Part shown: piece after piece, positions 36,420 through 48,612 of the stretch
How positions within the stretch are numbered: position 1 is the stretch's first letter
Layout of the letters: each line of letters starts with the position of its first letter
Origin: Microcebus murinus
Taxonomy: Eukaryota > Chordata > Mammalia > Primates > Cheirogaleidae
Direction: 5' to 3'
DNA length: 64,000 nucleotides
Assembly (NCBI RefSeq): GCF_040939455.1
Contig: NC_134112.1
Location: 19,184,501-19,248,500 of the forward strand
The notes under the pieces: model-generated
What the model was told of the DNA's origin: nothing
Seen by the model: only the letters and a program-made list of their open reading frames with translations
Databases searched by the model: none
Program-made: the position numbers and the translations under genes

Positions 36420-36760
36420 GTCAGACAGGCAGCCACGGCCTCACCTGGAGCTTCTTAGAAATGCAGAAGCTCGGCCCTATGCCAAACCTATCTAATCACA
36501 TTCTGTGTTCTAACAAGATTTTGGATGACTTGAATGTGCACAGGACTTGAGAAGCGCGGGTCCAAAAGTGCCGTCTATAGAACAGCAGCATCAGCTTCAC
36601 CCAGGAGCTAGGCAGAAATGCAAATGACTGGGCTCCATTCCAGACCAACTCCAGCAGAATCTCTGGGCGTGGGGCCTGGGGCCCAGGAATCTGCATTTTT
36701 GCTAAGCTTTGCAGGAGATTCTTGTACACAGCAAGGTTGAGAGGCAGTAGTCTAGGACAG
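36420..36760 (+). mobile_element. Two adjacent MER20-like MITEs
   Basis: The first (to about 36560) has cctcacctggagcttcttag and gatgacttgaatgtgcac. The second has cttcacccaggagctaggca, atctctgggcgtggggcc and aggaatctgcatttttgc, ending ggttgagaggcag. Confidence 0.7.
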
Positions 36761-37339
36761 GATCCTACCACACCCACCCCATCCCACCTCCAGGGTATTG
36801 GTCTCAAAAAGTATAATAGCACAACACACACCCACAGACTCATGGCCCGGGGAGAAAACAACAGAACTTCTATGTATATTTTGTATATTCATCACTTCCC
36901 TACCTTATTTTAATATATACACTGTATTTTATAATGTATTAATACATCATGTACTAATACAAAAATACATATATACTTATATATGTATCTGTGTATACTA
37001 TATTATACCATAATACATCCTGTAATAGGTGTAGGATATGCGTCCAAACAATCTTGTACTTACTTACAGGACCGAGTACTGAAAGACATTCAGAGACGGG
37101 TTATTGGTCCCAGTGACTCACGCTGAAACCCACTGGTGTGTTTATGTCAGCTCTGGGAGGTGTCACAGTTAATATGTGTCTACTACTAGTTAAAATAAAT
37201 TCCTAATTTTCTTATTCACAAATTATAGTTCCAATTAAATTCAAAGTTATCATCATCATAATATGATTCTTGGTTACATTCTGCCACACTGATCTATCGA
37301 CCGTTGATCTATCCATCCACCATTCCCCAACTATTTATG

Positions 37340-37660
37340 TGATATTTATAAAATATTATCTTCTGGGCACTGGGCAGAAAGCAGTGACCTAACGAGATAT
37401 AGCCCCACCCTTATACGGCTCCTAAGCTGCATCAACAGTGAGCTGCAGGCTGTGATTGGAGCACTACACAGACCTGGGAGGACTGAGCGGGAGGAGCAGA
37501 TTTGGTCGCGAAGCTGGGGTGGACTCTGAAAAATTGACGATTTGGGCTGAGACCAAAGGATGAACAGGAGTTACATGGAAGAAGAACGGGAGGGGCTGTA
37601 GCTTCAGAACAGGGGGTGGCACATCCCCATGGCTTGTCCATGTCACAGCCAGAGGGCTGG
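37340..37660 (-). repeat. L2-like LINE fragment, antisense
   Basis: The wording gggcactgggcagaaagcag, then gggctgagaccaaaggatga and caggagttacatggaag, follows the antisense L2 order. Confidence 0.55.
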
Positions 37661-37799
37661 GCTCCTGCTCCTTAGGCACTCCAGAAAAAGATGACCAATT
37701 CCAGTGGTTTGAAATCCGTCTTAATTTTTTGCAGAATATAGTTTATGTCTTCTAGTGTATGTATCTCTCAAATACTCATCAACACTGTTGTTAATTTAT

Positions 37800-37820
37800 A
37801 TATATATATATATTTATTTA
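37800..37820. repeat. Short TA tract
   Basis: A tatatatata run in AT-rich DNA, between two antisense L2 pieces. Confidence 0.7.
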
Positions 37821-37874
37821 TGTTGGTTTAACTGTATAGAATATGCAGCTACATTTCTCCAAGAGCTTGCTATG

Positions 37875-38130
37875 TCATTCATTCACTCCCTCCCTCCTTC
37901 AATAAATACACATTGAGGGCCGCTACCTGTGAGGACGGGCACAGAGCACTGAGCAAGGTGGACGGACGCCCAGCCCTCATGGAGCCCAGAGCTGGGCGGG
38001 GAACAACCCAGTAGACAGGCACACAGCTTGGCGAGGGCTGCAAAGAGCACTGTAGGATAAGCCTAGTCTGAGACCCAGCCCTGAGCAAAAGAGCACTGAG
38101 CAGGAGGACCAGACTCAGGTTGGGAAGTCA
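37875..38130 (-). repeat. L2 LINE 3' end, antisense
   Basis: The reverse L2 tail reads cattcattcactccctcc, aataaatacacattgaggg, ccagccctcatggagccca. Confidence 0.65.
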
Positions 38131-38844
38131 GAGATGGAGTCTCTGAGGCTGGCGCTTGGTGAAGACATTTCCCTGTTCTTTCAAACTGCCGATAACCAGG
38201 GCTTCGTTATCTCCTTGCACCTCTGTTATTTCCTGTCTACTGGGAGGCAGGTAGCTTGCCACAACATTGGACAGACAACCAAAAGTAGACTGTCACCTTT
38301 ACTGAGGGCAGAGAAAGTCCTTGCTCTGCATTTCCTTGGTCTTCCACAATGCTCCAGATTTGAGGCACTGCATCAGGCACATCACAGACACTCAAGAAAC
38401 ATGTTTGTTACTTGATTAAAAAGTAAAAGGAGAAGACTTTGTCTCTTCCGAAGTCCTGGATAATGCTCCCCGAGGAGCGATCAACCGTAAACCGTAACCC
38501 AAAGTTGACTCGGTGACAAGAGCAGATTTGTGCTTTATCCTCACACTACAGCTTCTGCTAATGAAAACTGTCTCTGTAATTCTTTCTTGTTTAGTATTCC
38601 TGCCCAAAACTCTTGGGGGTCAAGGAGAAAAGTGAGTAAGAATGCAAACAAGGAATAAACTTCAAGAGTGGAAGACTAAAAATCAAGTCATTTTTTAAGT
38701 ATAAATAAACCTAGGAAAAATGGAAGGAATTCGGTTTGAAATTATAAACATTAAGTACTTTTATACAATAAATAAAGAAACCAAAATATTGAAACTAAAA
38801 TACCAACTACTAGCTACGTATCCCTGGCAAGTAACTTAAGCTTT

Positions 38845-39910
<1,066 letters not shown>

Positions 39911-40119
39911 TAACAATCTTTAGAACATGTCGAGACGCTTGTAGTCTAATAAGTGGTCAATTTTGTTATCATATTCCATGTAAGCCTAAATTCTCTCTCT
40001 TGAATGCAGAGTTTTATATGTCTATTAAATCACACAATTCCATTCATTCAAATTTTCTATATTCTTACCAATTTTTCAGCTTCAACTATCCATTTCTGCA
40101 AATAACATGTTAAAATCTT

Positions 40120-40575
40120 TTCTTATGATTAATGAGTTGTCAGATTCTCCTCGTAAGGTAGACAGTGTTCGATACATGTAAAGTCAATGTTAGGAATGGA
40201 CATGTGCATGATCATGACACCTTCTTAGCATACTGTTCCCAATATTGCTTTTTTCACCTTTAATTTTATTTTGTCTGATATTATTGTAATAACAGCTTAC
40301 ATTTTTTAGCATTAGGATATATTTTTCTCATACCTTTACTTTCAATTTTTCTTTCTGTTAGCTATTCCTCTTGCACTGCACATATAACCATAAATAACTA
40401 GTTTTTTAGAAATTCAATTTAAGATTTTCCAATTTTCAGTAGGTAATTGTAATCCATTTATAATTTTTCTGATCACTGATCTACTTGAATTTTTGTCTTC
40501 CATCTTCTTATGTTTTCTGTTTATAATGATTTTTCTTCTTTATTTTTCTACCTCCTGCATTTTATTTCCTTTAGG
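40120..40575 (-). repeat. Ancient L1M remnant, antisense
   Basis: The text ttaattttattttgtctgat, attaggatatatttttctca and tttctacctcctgcatttta resembles reversed old L1 ORF2. Confidence 0.5.
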
Positions 40576-40925
40576 AAAACAAAATATTGCTACTGCCCAC
40601 CAACCAACCCCATTACTGGTTGTTTACCCTAAAGAAATAATTAAGAGGTCAGAAAGCATGTGTACATGAATGTGCTCCATGAAGGTAATGTTCTATGATG
40701 TTCCACGAAGCATTATCTATAATGCCACACTAGAAACATATGCCCAACAATAGAGAACATTATGAAACGTTTTAGAACCACTAGAAATATTTCTGCTGAA
40801 GCCTATGTAGCATAATGAGAAAATGTTTAATCATGTTCTATTAAAAAAAATCAGACTACAAAATTCAGTGTATACCATGTGTACCATGATGTCAACTATG
40901 TAAAAGTATTAATATGTTGGTGTTT
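40576..40925 (+). repeat. Ancient L1M 3' fragment
   Basis: The L1M 3' pattern is visible: ttaccctaaagaaataatta, gcattatctataatgccaca, caacaatagagaacattatg, cagtgtataccatgtgtacc. Confidence 0.65.
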
Positions 40926-41128
40926 GGTTTAAAGATGTTCAGCCCATGGGTTCCTTTGAGCAACACTGTCCTCCTGTGCTGTGGGTACCCTGGCACATGT
41001 GGGTACCCTGGCACATGTGATCTGAACATTTGACTCAGCCAGTATGACACATCGCTCATTTGTTTTGCAGTCTCATCAGTCCTAGCCAGTGATGTATATA
41101 TTCATCCAGAAAGTTCTCCTGAACATAC

Positions 41129-41206
41129 TGCATTATTCAGTGTTCTCTAAAGAAACAAAACCAGTAGCGTGCATACATATGTGCTATTGCATCTTGTGTG
41201 TGTGTA

Positions 41207-41273
<67 letters not shown>

Positions 41274-41611
41274 GAGAAATATTTTGCTCATAAGATTGTA
41301 GAGGCTGGCAAATCCAAAATCTGCAAGGTAGGCTGGAGACCCGTGCAAGAGATGATGCTGCAATTCATGAAGGTAGTCTGCTGGTAGGTAGAATTCCCTC
41401 TTCTTTGAGTGAGGTCAGCCTTTTTCTATTAAGGACTCCAGCTAATTGGATGAGGCCCATTCATGTTAGAGAGGGTAATTTGCCTTACTCAAAGTCTATT
41501 AATTTAAATGTAAATTTCGTCTAAGATATACTCACATATCTAGAATAAAGTTTGATCAAATATCTGCGTACCATTGCCTACCCAAACTGACACATAAAAT
41601 TAACCATCACA
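41129..41611 (-). mobile_element. Solitary ERVL LTR (MLT2-like), antisense
   Basis: Read on the minus strand it begins tgtgatggttaattttatgt, contains gggcctcatccaattagct and ttgccagcctctacaatct, and ends ...gaacactgaataatgca, with TG...CA ends. A compound TG/GA microsatellite sits near its 3' end. No internal genes. Confidence 0.8.
41195..41276 (+). repeat. Compound (TG)n(GA)n microsatellite
   Basis: A TG run with one TA interruption passes into about 25 GA units inside the LTR. Confidence 0.95.
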
Positions 41612-41635
41612 CTCACCGTGTTTGTGCTGTTCCTT

Positions 41636-41659
41636 CATCCATCCATCCATCCATCCATC
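41636..41659 (+). repeat. (ATCC)n microsatellite
   Basis: Six ATCC units just beyond the LTR. Confidence 0.9.
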
Positions 41660-42629
41660 GAGAAAATTTTCACTGAATCACAAATATATGCAAGGCAGGT
41701 ATTGTTGTCTCTCTCCCCACTCACCCAAAGTAACATTTTCCCCTCATGGCAATAAATCCCAGGCCAATTGGCCACCCTCCCACCCACAGGGAATCTGCTC
41801 TGGAAGGCTCCCTACCTTTGAGCAGGGAAAGCTCTGCATAAAAAGGCAAGAAAATGCAAATATGAGTAGCATCATGCATAGATAGTGGGATAATTTATTT
41901 TAAATTACCTTTTGTGACTCTAGGTTTTATTTTGTTTTGTTTTAATAAAATGGAATAAATGAATTCAAGGCTTTGTTAGGAAAATGGAAATTGGAAAAAC
42001 CATAATAAAGAAATGTATTCAAGGTAGAAATTTAGTTCTCAGGGATTTTCAGAGGTTTATGCTTAAATCTTTAACACAAGAAATAAAAGTTCTGGAAAAT
42101 GTTTTTTCATTCCCTTAGGATGGCCTGCACTTATTACATTAACAGAGTGTCTTTTTAACCGGCCTTACAGCAACCTCCCTGATGCCAAATTGGCAGAGCC
42201 GCTTCTATCCCAACCTTCTGTTTCTGGGTGAAAAATGAGTTTTGAAGCAAGTTTGGCTTATGCTATGCAAAAACTTTTCAGAGACCCACAGCTTCCAAGG
42301 TATTAAATAACAGCTGAGAAAAATGAAAAAAAAATAGTAGTAAATAGGGCAATAATAATAACAACAGCTTACATATGTTTCTTTGAGTTATCATAAAGGT
42401 TTTGGGGTTGAGAGGATAATTGTTTATTGTCTCTCTTTAGAGAAACTGCATAGTAAAAGTGATTGTCAACATAACAGCTTTCTTGCCTGTTTCCTATTAT
42501 TTAAGACTTTTTTGCCTACAAGGGGGCCTGAGACAAGATACAGTCTGCTGATATATCCTTCTGATGAGCTAAATTCAGTGCTTCTAACTCTAGGAAGCCT
42601 TGAGACATCCTGTTAAGAATGTAAGCTTA

Positions 42630-42965
42630 GGCTGGGCGTGGTGGCTCACGCCTGTAATCCTAGCACTTTGGGAGGCCGAGGCGGGCGGATTGCTCAAGGT
42701 CAGGAGTTCGAAACCAGCCTGAGCGAGACCCCGTCTCTACCAAAAATAGAAATAAATTAATTGACCAACTAAAAATATATATAGAAAAAATTAGCCGGGC
42801 ATGGTGGCGCATGCCTGTAGTCCCAGCTACTCGGGAGGCTGAGGCAGTAGGATCGCTGAGCCCCGGAGATTGAGGTTGCTGTGAGCCAGGCTGACGCCAC
42901 GGCACTCACTCTAGCCTGGGCAACAAAGTGAGACTCTGTCTCAAAAAAAAAAAAAAAAAAAAAAA
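42630..42965 (+). mobile_element. Full-length young strepsirrhine Alu with target-site duplication
   Basis: A complete dimeric Alu, from ggctgggcgtggtggctcac to a pure A tail of about 25. The direct repeat aagaatgtaagctta flanks it exactly (42615-42629 and 42966-42980). The perfect duplication and pure tail indicate recent insertion. Confidence 0.97.
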
Positions 42966-43356
42966 AAGAATGTAAGCTTAGTACTTTTGACTCTGGTGGT
43001 CTTGTGAAAACGGGCTGTGACAAGTGGAAAGTACAGCTTTCTGTTAACATTTAGAGAAACCTGAGTTTCTGAGGTAGCATCCCACTGATGAATGAAGCAA
43101 TTTGACATTTGGCATAACTGTGGCTCCAACATTTTACTCTATCATAACTAATTTCCAAAAACATAAAGGTAGATGAGATTCTGCTTGGAGGGTATGGATT
43201 TACATTGATTTTTTAAAAGAGTCTTCCCTTCTAGCCTTTAATAACTGTTATTGTCTGTATACCAATAATAATGCCCATTAAGGAAAAACAGTGACTTAAG
43301 AATTTCAATTTGCTTTTGAAAGCTTATTAATGAATGATTGCTAGACCAATATAAAC

Positions 43357-43392
43357 GTTGTTGTTGTTGTGTTTGCTGTTTGTTGTTGTTTG
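43357..43392 (+). repeat. (GTT)n simple repeat
   Basis: gttgttgttgttgtgtttgc and further GTT units. No parent retroelement was seen next to it. Confidence 0.8.
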
Positions 43393-43919
43393 GTTTTGTT
43401 AGGAATCACGAATACAGATAAATAGTCCGAAGAAGATGACAACAGTTGTTTGGAAAGGTAAAAAGAATAAGAGAAACATTTAAATCTGGTCTCTAAAGGC
43501 CTCAAAATTCTCTCTTAACTTCCACAATTGTGTAATTCTAAAAAAGGAGTCATTCACAGAGACGAAGAAAATGAGTTCTGAAACAACAATTTTAACCTTT
43601 TAATATCTGACAAATTTTCTTTCTCTGTAAGTATGGGAATGAGTGATAAACTGAATGAGACAGGGGAAAGGCAGGTGAAAAAAAAAAAAAAACTCTATTG
43701 CATTTTAGGAATCTTTATACCTTCACCAGAAGCGAGATGGCAGCAGCCCGCCCGCTAGCCAGTATCATGCTGCACACTACTATTGCCTACTGCTTGGTAG
43801 CGGGACTACAGTCATGAAATAAGATAGGAAGGTCTGTACCCACATGTAGATTATACTCTACCTCATTGTTATCTCTTTCTTTTGTCAGTTCAAAAGGGCC
43901 TGAGTTATTCATTATGTTT

Positions 43920-44725
43920 TAGTGTGAGAACCAATGTCATCACATTAAAAGATGCTCAATAGCATTGCAAGAAAATACAAACCAAACACCATGAGATACA
44001 ACTTTGTACCCACTGGGATGGCTATAATCAAAAATTCAGATAATAATAAGTGTTGGCAAGGATGTGGAGAAATCAGAACCCTCAGAACACAAAGATGGCA
44101 GCCACTGTGGAAAACAGCCTGACAGTTCCTCAAATATTAAGCATGGAGTAACCACACAACTCTGCAATTTCATTCCTAGGTATAAATCCTAAAGAATTGA
44201 AAACAGATATTCAAACGAATGCATGTACATGACTGTTCATGCTATTATCATTTACAATAGCCAGAAGGTGGAGATAACCCAAATGTCCATCAAATAATGA
44301 ATGGATAAATGAAAATGTGGTATAACCATACAATGAAACATGATTCAACCATAAAAGGGACTGAAATACTGATACATGCTACGACATGGATGAACCTTGA
44401 AAACGTCATGCTAAGTGAAAGAAGCCAGTCACAAAAGACCACACATTATATAATTCCATTCATATGAAATGTCCAGAATGGAGAAATCTCTCAAGAAAGA
44501 AAGTAGATTAGTGTTTGCCCAGGGCTGGGGATTGGGTGGGTAATAAGGAAGTGCGAGCTAAAGGGCATATGCTTTCTTTGCAAGGTAATAAATACGTTCC
44601 AAAATTGACACAAGTCAACTTTTTATGCATAGATCTGTAAATACAATAAAAATCATTGAATTATATATTTGAAATGAGTGAACTGTATGAGTGTGAATTA
44701 TATATCTCAATAACACTGCTTTTTT
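43920..44725 (+). repeat. Ancient L1M fragment (ORF2 end and 3' UTR)
   Basis: The L1M order is complete: caccatgagatacaactttg, ggcaaggatgtggagaaatc, tcctaggtataaatcctaaa, caaatgtccatcaaataatg, agaagccagtcacaaaagac, gggctggggattgggtgg. Confidence 0.88.
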
Positions 44726-45149
44726 TTTTAATTTTTAAAGAACCAATGCCATGGTTATTGTCTCAAGAGATTAGTTCCTGACCTCCTAAAACAATTATCC
44801 TATCTCTAAATACTTGCACTAGTTTATCTGTACTGTTCTTACTTGCACTACAGTCATTTGTGCACATATTTCATCCTCTGCTAGCACTCTAATGTGTAGA
44901 GTGTGGATATCTGCTCATCTTTATAACCCCTGATGCACCCAGTGTATAGCAATTTACATAATAAGCACTTAATATACTTTTGAGTGACTGAACCACTCAC
45001 CGGTTCAAAACTAAGAATTATTTTATTACTTAGTAAGTGCTAATTGGATAATCTTTTAAAACCATACAGTGAATGAGACAACCTTTTCCACTTAACACAC
45101 TTCCTTGACTCTCTTTTAGAGTTTTTAGAATGATGACCTGAACCATTAC

Positions 45150-45612
45150 AGGTCATTCAAAGTCTGACCTGAACCCACCTCTGCAGCCTCCTCTCATCCA
45201 CCTGTCCTCTGCTCTCACCGTGTCTCCTTTCAGTTCCAGACATACATCTTGCTCCTGTCTACCCCAGAGCCTTTGCATGGGAGTTTTCATGCACTGCCCT
45301 CCTCTGGTTTGTGCCCACTCCCCTTGGGACAGCAGCTTAAGCTTCCCTTCCTCAGGATGCCGTCCCTGTGGCTCGAGACCACATAAAGTTTACATTGTAG
45401 CCTCCCACAACTCCTCCCATTTTCCCTATGACATTTTACACTTACCACAGTTTGCAGTGGCATTTATTGGTATATACCTGATGTCTTTCTCTCCCCTAAA
45501 GTGTAAAATCAATGAGAACAGAGACACTGCCTCCTTTCTTTGCAGATGCATCCCCAGAGCCTAGCACGGATCTTGGGATCTAGTAGGCATTCAGCAACAC
45601 TTTTGGATGAAT
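45150..45612 (+). repeat. L2 LINE 3' region
   Basis: The L2 sequence reads ccagagcctttgcatgggag, aagcttcccttcctcagg, atgagaacagagacactgcc, then ccagagcctagcacggatct and gtaggcattcagcaacac. Confidence 0.88.
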
Positions 45613-46080
45613 GTATATATTGGCCTCTTAATGGTCAATAAATAAAACAAACTACAGAAGAATTTCTGTGCTAATAGGAGCAAGACTCCATAAATTAACG
45701 ATTCATGTGTCGAATCTTATTTGAAGAGCAGACACACAAAGCGACTATGAGAGTCCATAAATGGCAACTGCTGGACACAGTCAGGGTCAAGCTAAAAGAG
45801 GAGCATAGGCCCTAGCCTGGCTGGATTTGTAGCAACACAATCTGAGAGTTAAATTCCTGGGGCGTTGGGCCCCATGGGGGATGGAGGTAAGCTCCTAGAG
45901 ATCCTGGAAAAACACGTGCAGATGTTGATGCTTGTGGTAGAGATCTCAAGAGGAAAAGGATGAAACACATGGCCGTACAAATACAGCTGCCTAAAAATGG
46001 AAACCCAGGCTTATTATGCAGGAATCATCTCCCTCCCCCTAGATTAAAAGCAGAAAGCCAATAAAAGTGCCAATTGTATC

Positions 46081-46095
46081 AATAAATGCTTTCAG
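46081..46095 (+). repeat. Left target-site duplication of the full-length L1
   Basis: aataaatgctttcag matches 52967-52981 (aataaatgctatcag) at 14 of 15 positions. It fixes the L1 start at 46096. Confidence 0.8.
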
Positions 46096-47071
46096 GCCCA
46101 CGTGGACACTGTGACTCCAGCTGTGAGGGGCCCCTCCCCACCACTGTGGGTCTCCGAGCTGATCTAGGAAGTGCTTGGAGACTGTGTAGTAAACTTGCTA
46201 GAGAGCAGACTCAGCATGGACTCCCTGGCCTCAGTTCCTGGGTTACTGCAGCTGACGCCACTCTGAGCTCTTGGGTCTGAAGCACTGGGATTATTACTGC
46301 AACTGCTCCACCATTGCCCCTTACCAGGCCAGGGAGGGAGCAGGGAGAGCAGACACACTCACACACCCATGACCAGGAGCCGGGAACCCTCCTACCAGGG
46401 AACTTGAATGGAGCTTGAAGGGTCCCACACTAGCAGCCTTAGTGGGAACTGTGTAAAGAGAGAGCCCCAGTCATCCAGCAGCCCAGCCCCCACGGCCCCC
46501 CATGCCAACAAATAGAACAAATCACCAGCCCCATGTGCCACTGTGCTGAGGCCCACGCCCCTGTGGACCCACATGCGGGCAGGTGGGCTATGACCCTGCA
46601 TACTGATGTGCCAACGGGTGGACCACACCCCTGTAGACCCACCTGCCATGTGGCAGGCCATGTCCCTTGATCCTATGCACTGGAGGGCAGGCCACTCCCC
46701 TGCAGCCCAAGTGCTGATCAGCAGAACAAGGCCCCTCGCCTGGTACACTAGCAGGTGGGCCACACCTCTGAGGCACCTCCCAATGCTGCCTGAGGTCCAG
46801 CTCTCCACCACAGACCCGCTCGCCCCAAGCCACCACTCACAGCATACCACCATGATACCTTAACCTGGGCGGAGCAAAGGCTCTGAAGCCCTGACACCTG
46901 CAGCCACCACCTAGATAGCCTCGCCGAACAGCCACTGCCAATACTGCAAGGACACTGGAGCAGAACAATTTACTGCAATGCCTGCCTCAGTGGAGTGGGA
47001 TTCACCCAGCCCCCTGCCTGAGCTTTCAGCAGCATCCTAGGGACCAACCCACCACTAGACACAAAGATCTC

Positions 47072-47161
47072 CTAGCACTGGCCCAGGTCCCACAACCTAC
47101 CCAGGCACTGGCCAAGTTCCCACGATGCACTCAGGCACCTGCCAAGGTCTTGTGACCTGCC
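47072..47161 (+). repeat. Three 30-bp tandem units in the L1 5' UTR
   Basis: Three diverged copies of a unit of the form c(a/t)ggcactggccaagt... occur in register at 47072, 47102 and 47132. L1 5' UTRs in many mammals contain tandem monomers; these may be a short remnant. Confidence 0.65.
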
Positions 47162-47555
47162 CAGGTTGACCAAAGTAACACCACCTATCTCCATAAAGAG
47201 GGACTTGTGCAGCCCCCTGCCTGAGCTTCTAACAGTGGGCTTGGGACCAATCCACCAATCTAAACAAATATCCCCCAGCATAAGCTTGTACTGTGACAAC
47301 TACAGGGGACAGAAACAACACAGGAAAACAGCTGTGTTACAGGCTCTCAGTGCATCCACCCTTTTCCTGCAGGGTCAGTACTCTGAATAGGACACAAAAT
47401 CATGATCTATGGACCTTGTCTCCCTCATACTAAGTAGGAGAGTTTCCTGCAAAGGAGAAAAGGCACTCTGCAAACCTATCAGCCCTCAGCTGGAAGAAGA
47501 GGTCTCAGATGAAAAGAAACTAGCAAAAAAAAAAAAAAAAAAAAATTCTGGCAAC

Positions 47556-48510
47556 ATGAGAAAACAAGCTAGTTCAACACCCCCAAAGGATCATGATAGA
47601 TCCACAGCAATGGACCCCAACCAAAAAGAAATCGTCTAAATGTCAGAAATGGAATTTAGAATATGGGTGGCAAAAAGATGAATGGAATTGAAGAGAAAGT
47701 TGAAAACCAATACAAAGAAACCAAAAAAATATTTCAGGACATGAATGAAAAATATGAAAAACTCACAAAAGAAATAGATAACATAAGAAATGATATAATA
47801 GAACTTAAAGAAATGAAAGAGTGATGTAGGGAATTATTAACACCAAATACAGCAGAAAGCTTCAACAACAGACTAGATCAAACAGAAGAATGAATCTCAG
47901 AGCTTGAAGACAAAGCTTTCAAATTCACCCACTGAGTCAAAGATAAAGATGTAGGAAAAAAATAAAGAACAATGAGCAATCACTCCAAGAAATATGGGAC
48001 TATGTGAAACAAGCCAGTATACAAATTATAAGTATCCTGGAGGGAGAAGAAGAAAAAGCAAAAGGAATGGAAAACTTTATTCAAGGAAATTATTGATGAG
48101 AACTGGTATAGCCAGAGATTCAGATATCTAGATATGAGATGGTCGTCAAACACCAAGAAGATTCATAGCAATTAGGACATCTCCAAGGCACATAGTCATC
48201 AACCTGGCCAATGTCAAAATAAAGGAGAAAACTCTACAAGCTGCAAAATGAAAGCAACAACCAACCTACAAAGGAAAAACCATCAGGCTTAAAGCAGACT
48301 TTTCTAAAAGACCTTACAAGCCAGAAAAGATTGGGGCCCCATTTTTATCTTCTTAAACAGAACAACTGCCAGCCAAGAATTTTGTATCCTTTAAACTAAG
48401 TTTCATAAATGATGGAGAAATAAAAGCCTTTCTATACATGTAGACACTAAGGAATTTGTCACTAATAGAGCAACCCTACAGGAAATGCTCAAAAATACAC
48501 AGCTAGCATG
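47556..48510 (+). pseudogene. L1 ORF1 (RNA-binding protein) remnant
   Basis: ORF1 normally makes a trimeric coiled-coil RNA-binding protein. The start at 47556 (MRKQASSTPPKDHD) is followed by a stop after 27 codons. Further fragments show the Glu/Lys-rich coiled-coil region and the C-terminal domain wording near 48290-48480, in shifting frames. Confidence 0.8.
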
Positions 48511-48612
48511 ATTAATACTTACAAGTGTAAAAGTGCCTGAAAGTTAAAGCTCACAGCTCTTATGAAACAACAGCACAAGAGGGAAAACAAAATACGAAGG
48601 TATTATCCAACA

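Noticed and set aside
41195..41276. Regular short repeats considered as a CRISPR-like array
   Set aside because: Dinucleotide units without spacers in vertebrate DNA. No CRISPR array or cas gene exists here.
46392..46853. 153-codon minus-strand frame, the longest in the window
   Set aside because: It is antisense to the L1 5' UTR, low-complexity in Gly/Trp/Val, and has no domain or splice support. GC-rich composition explains the lack of stops.
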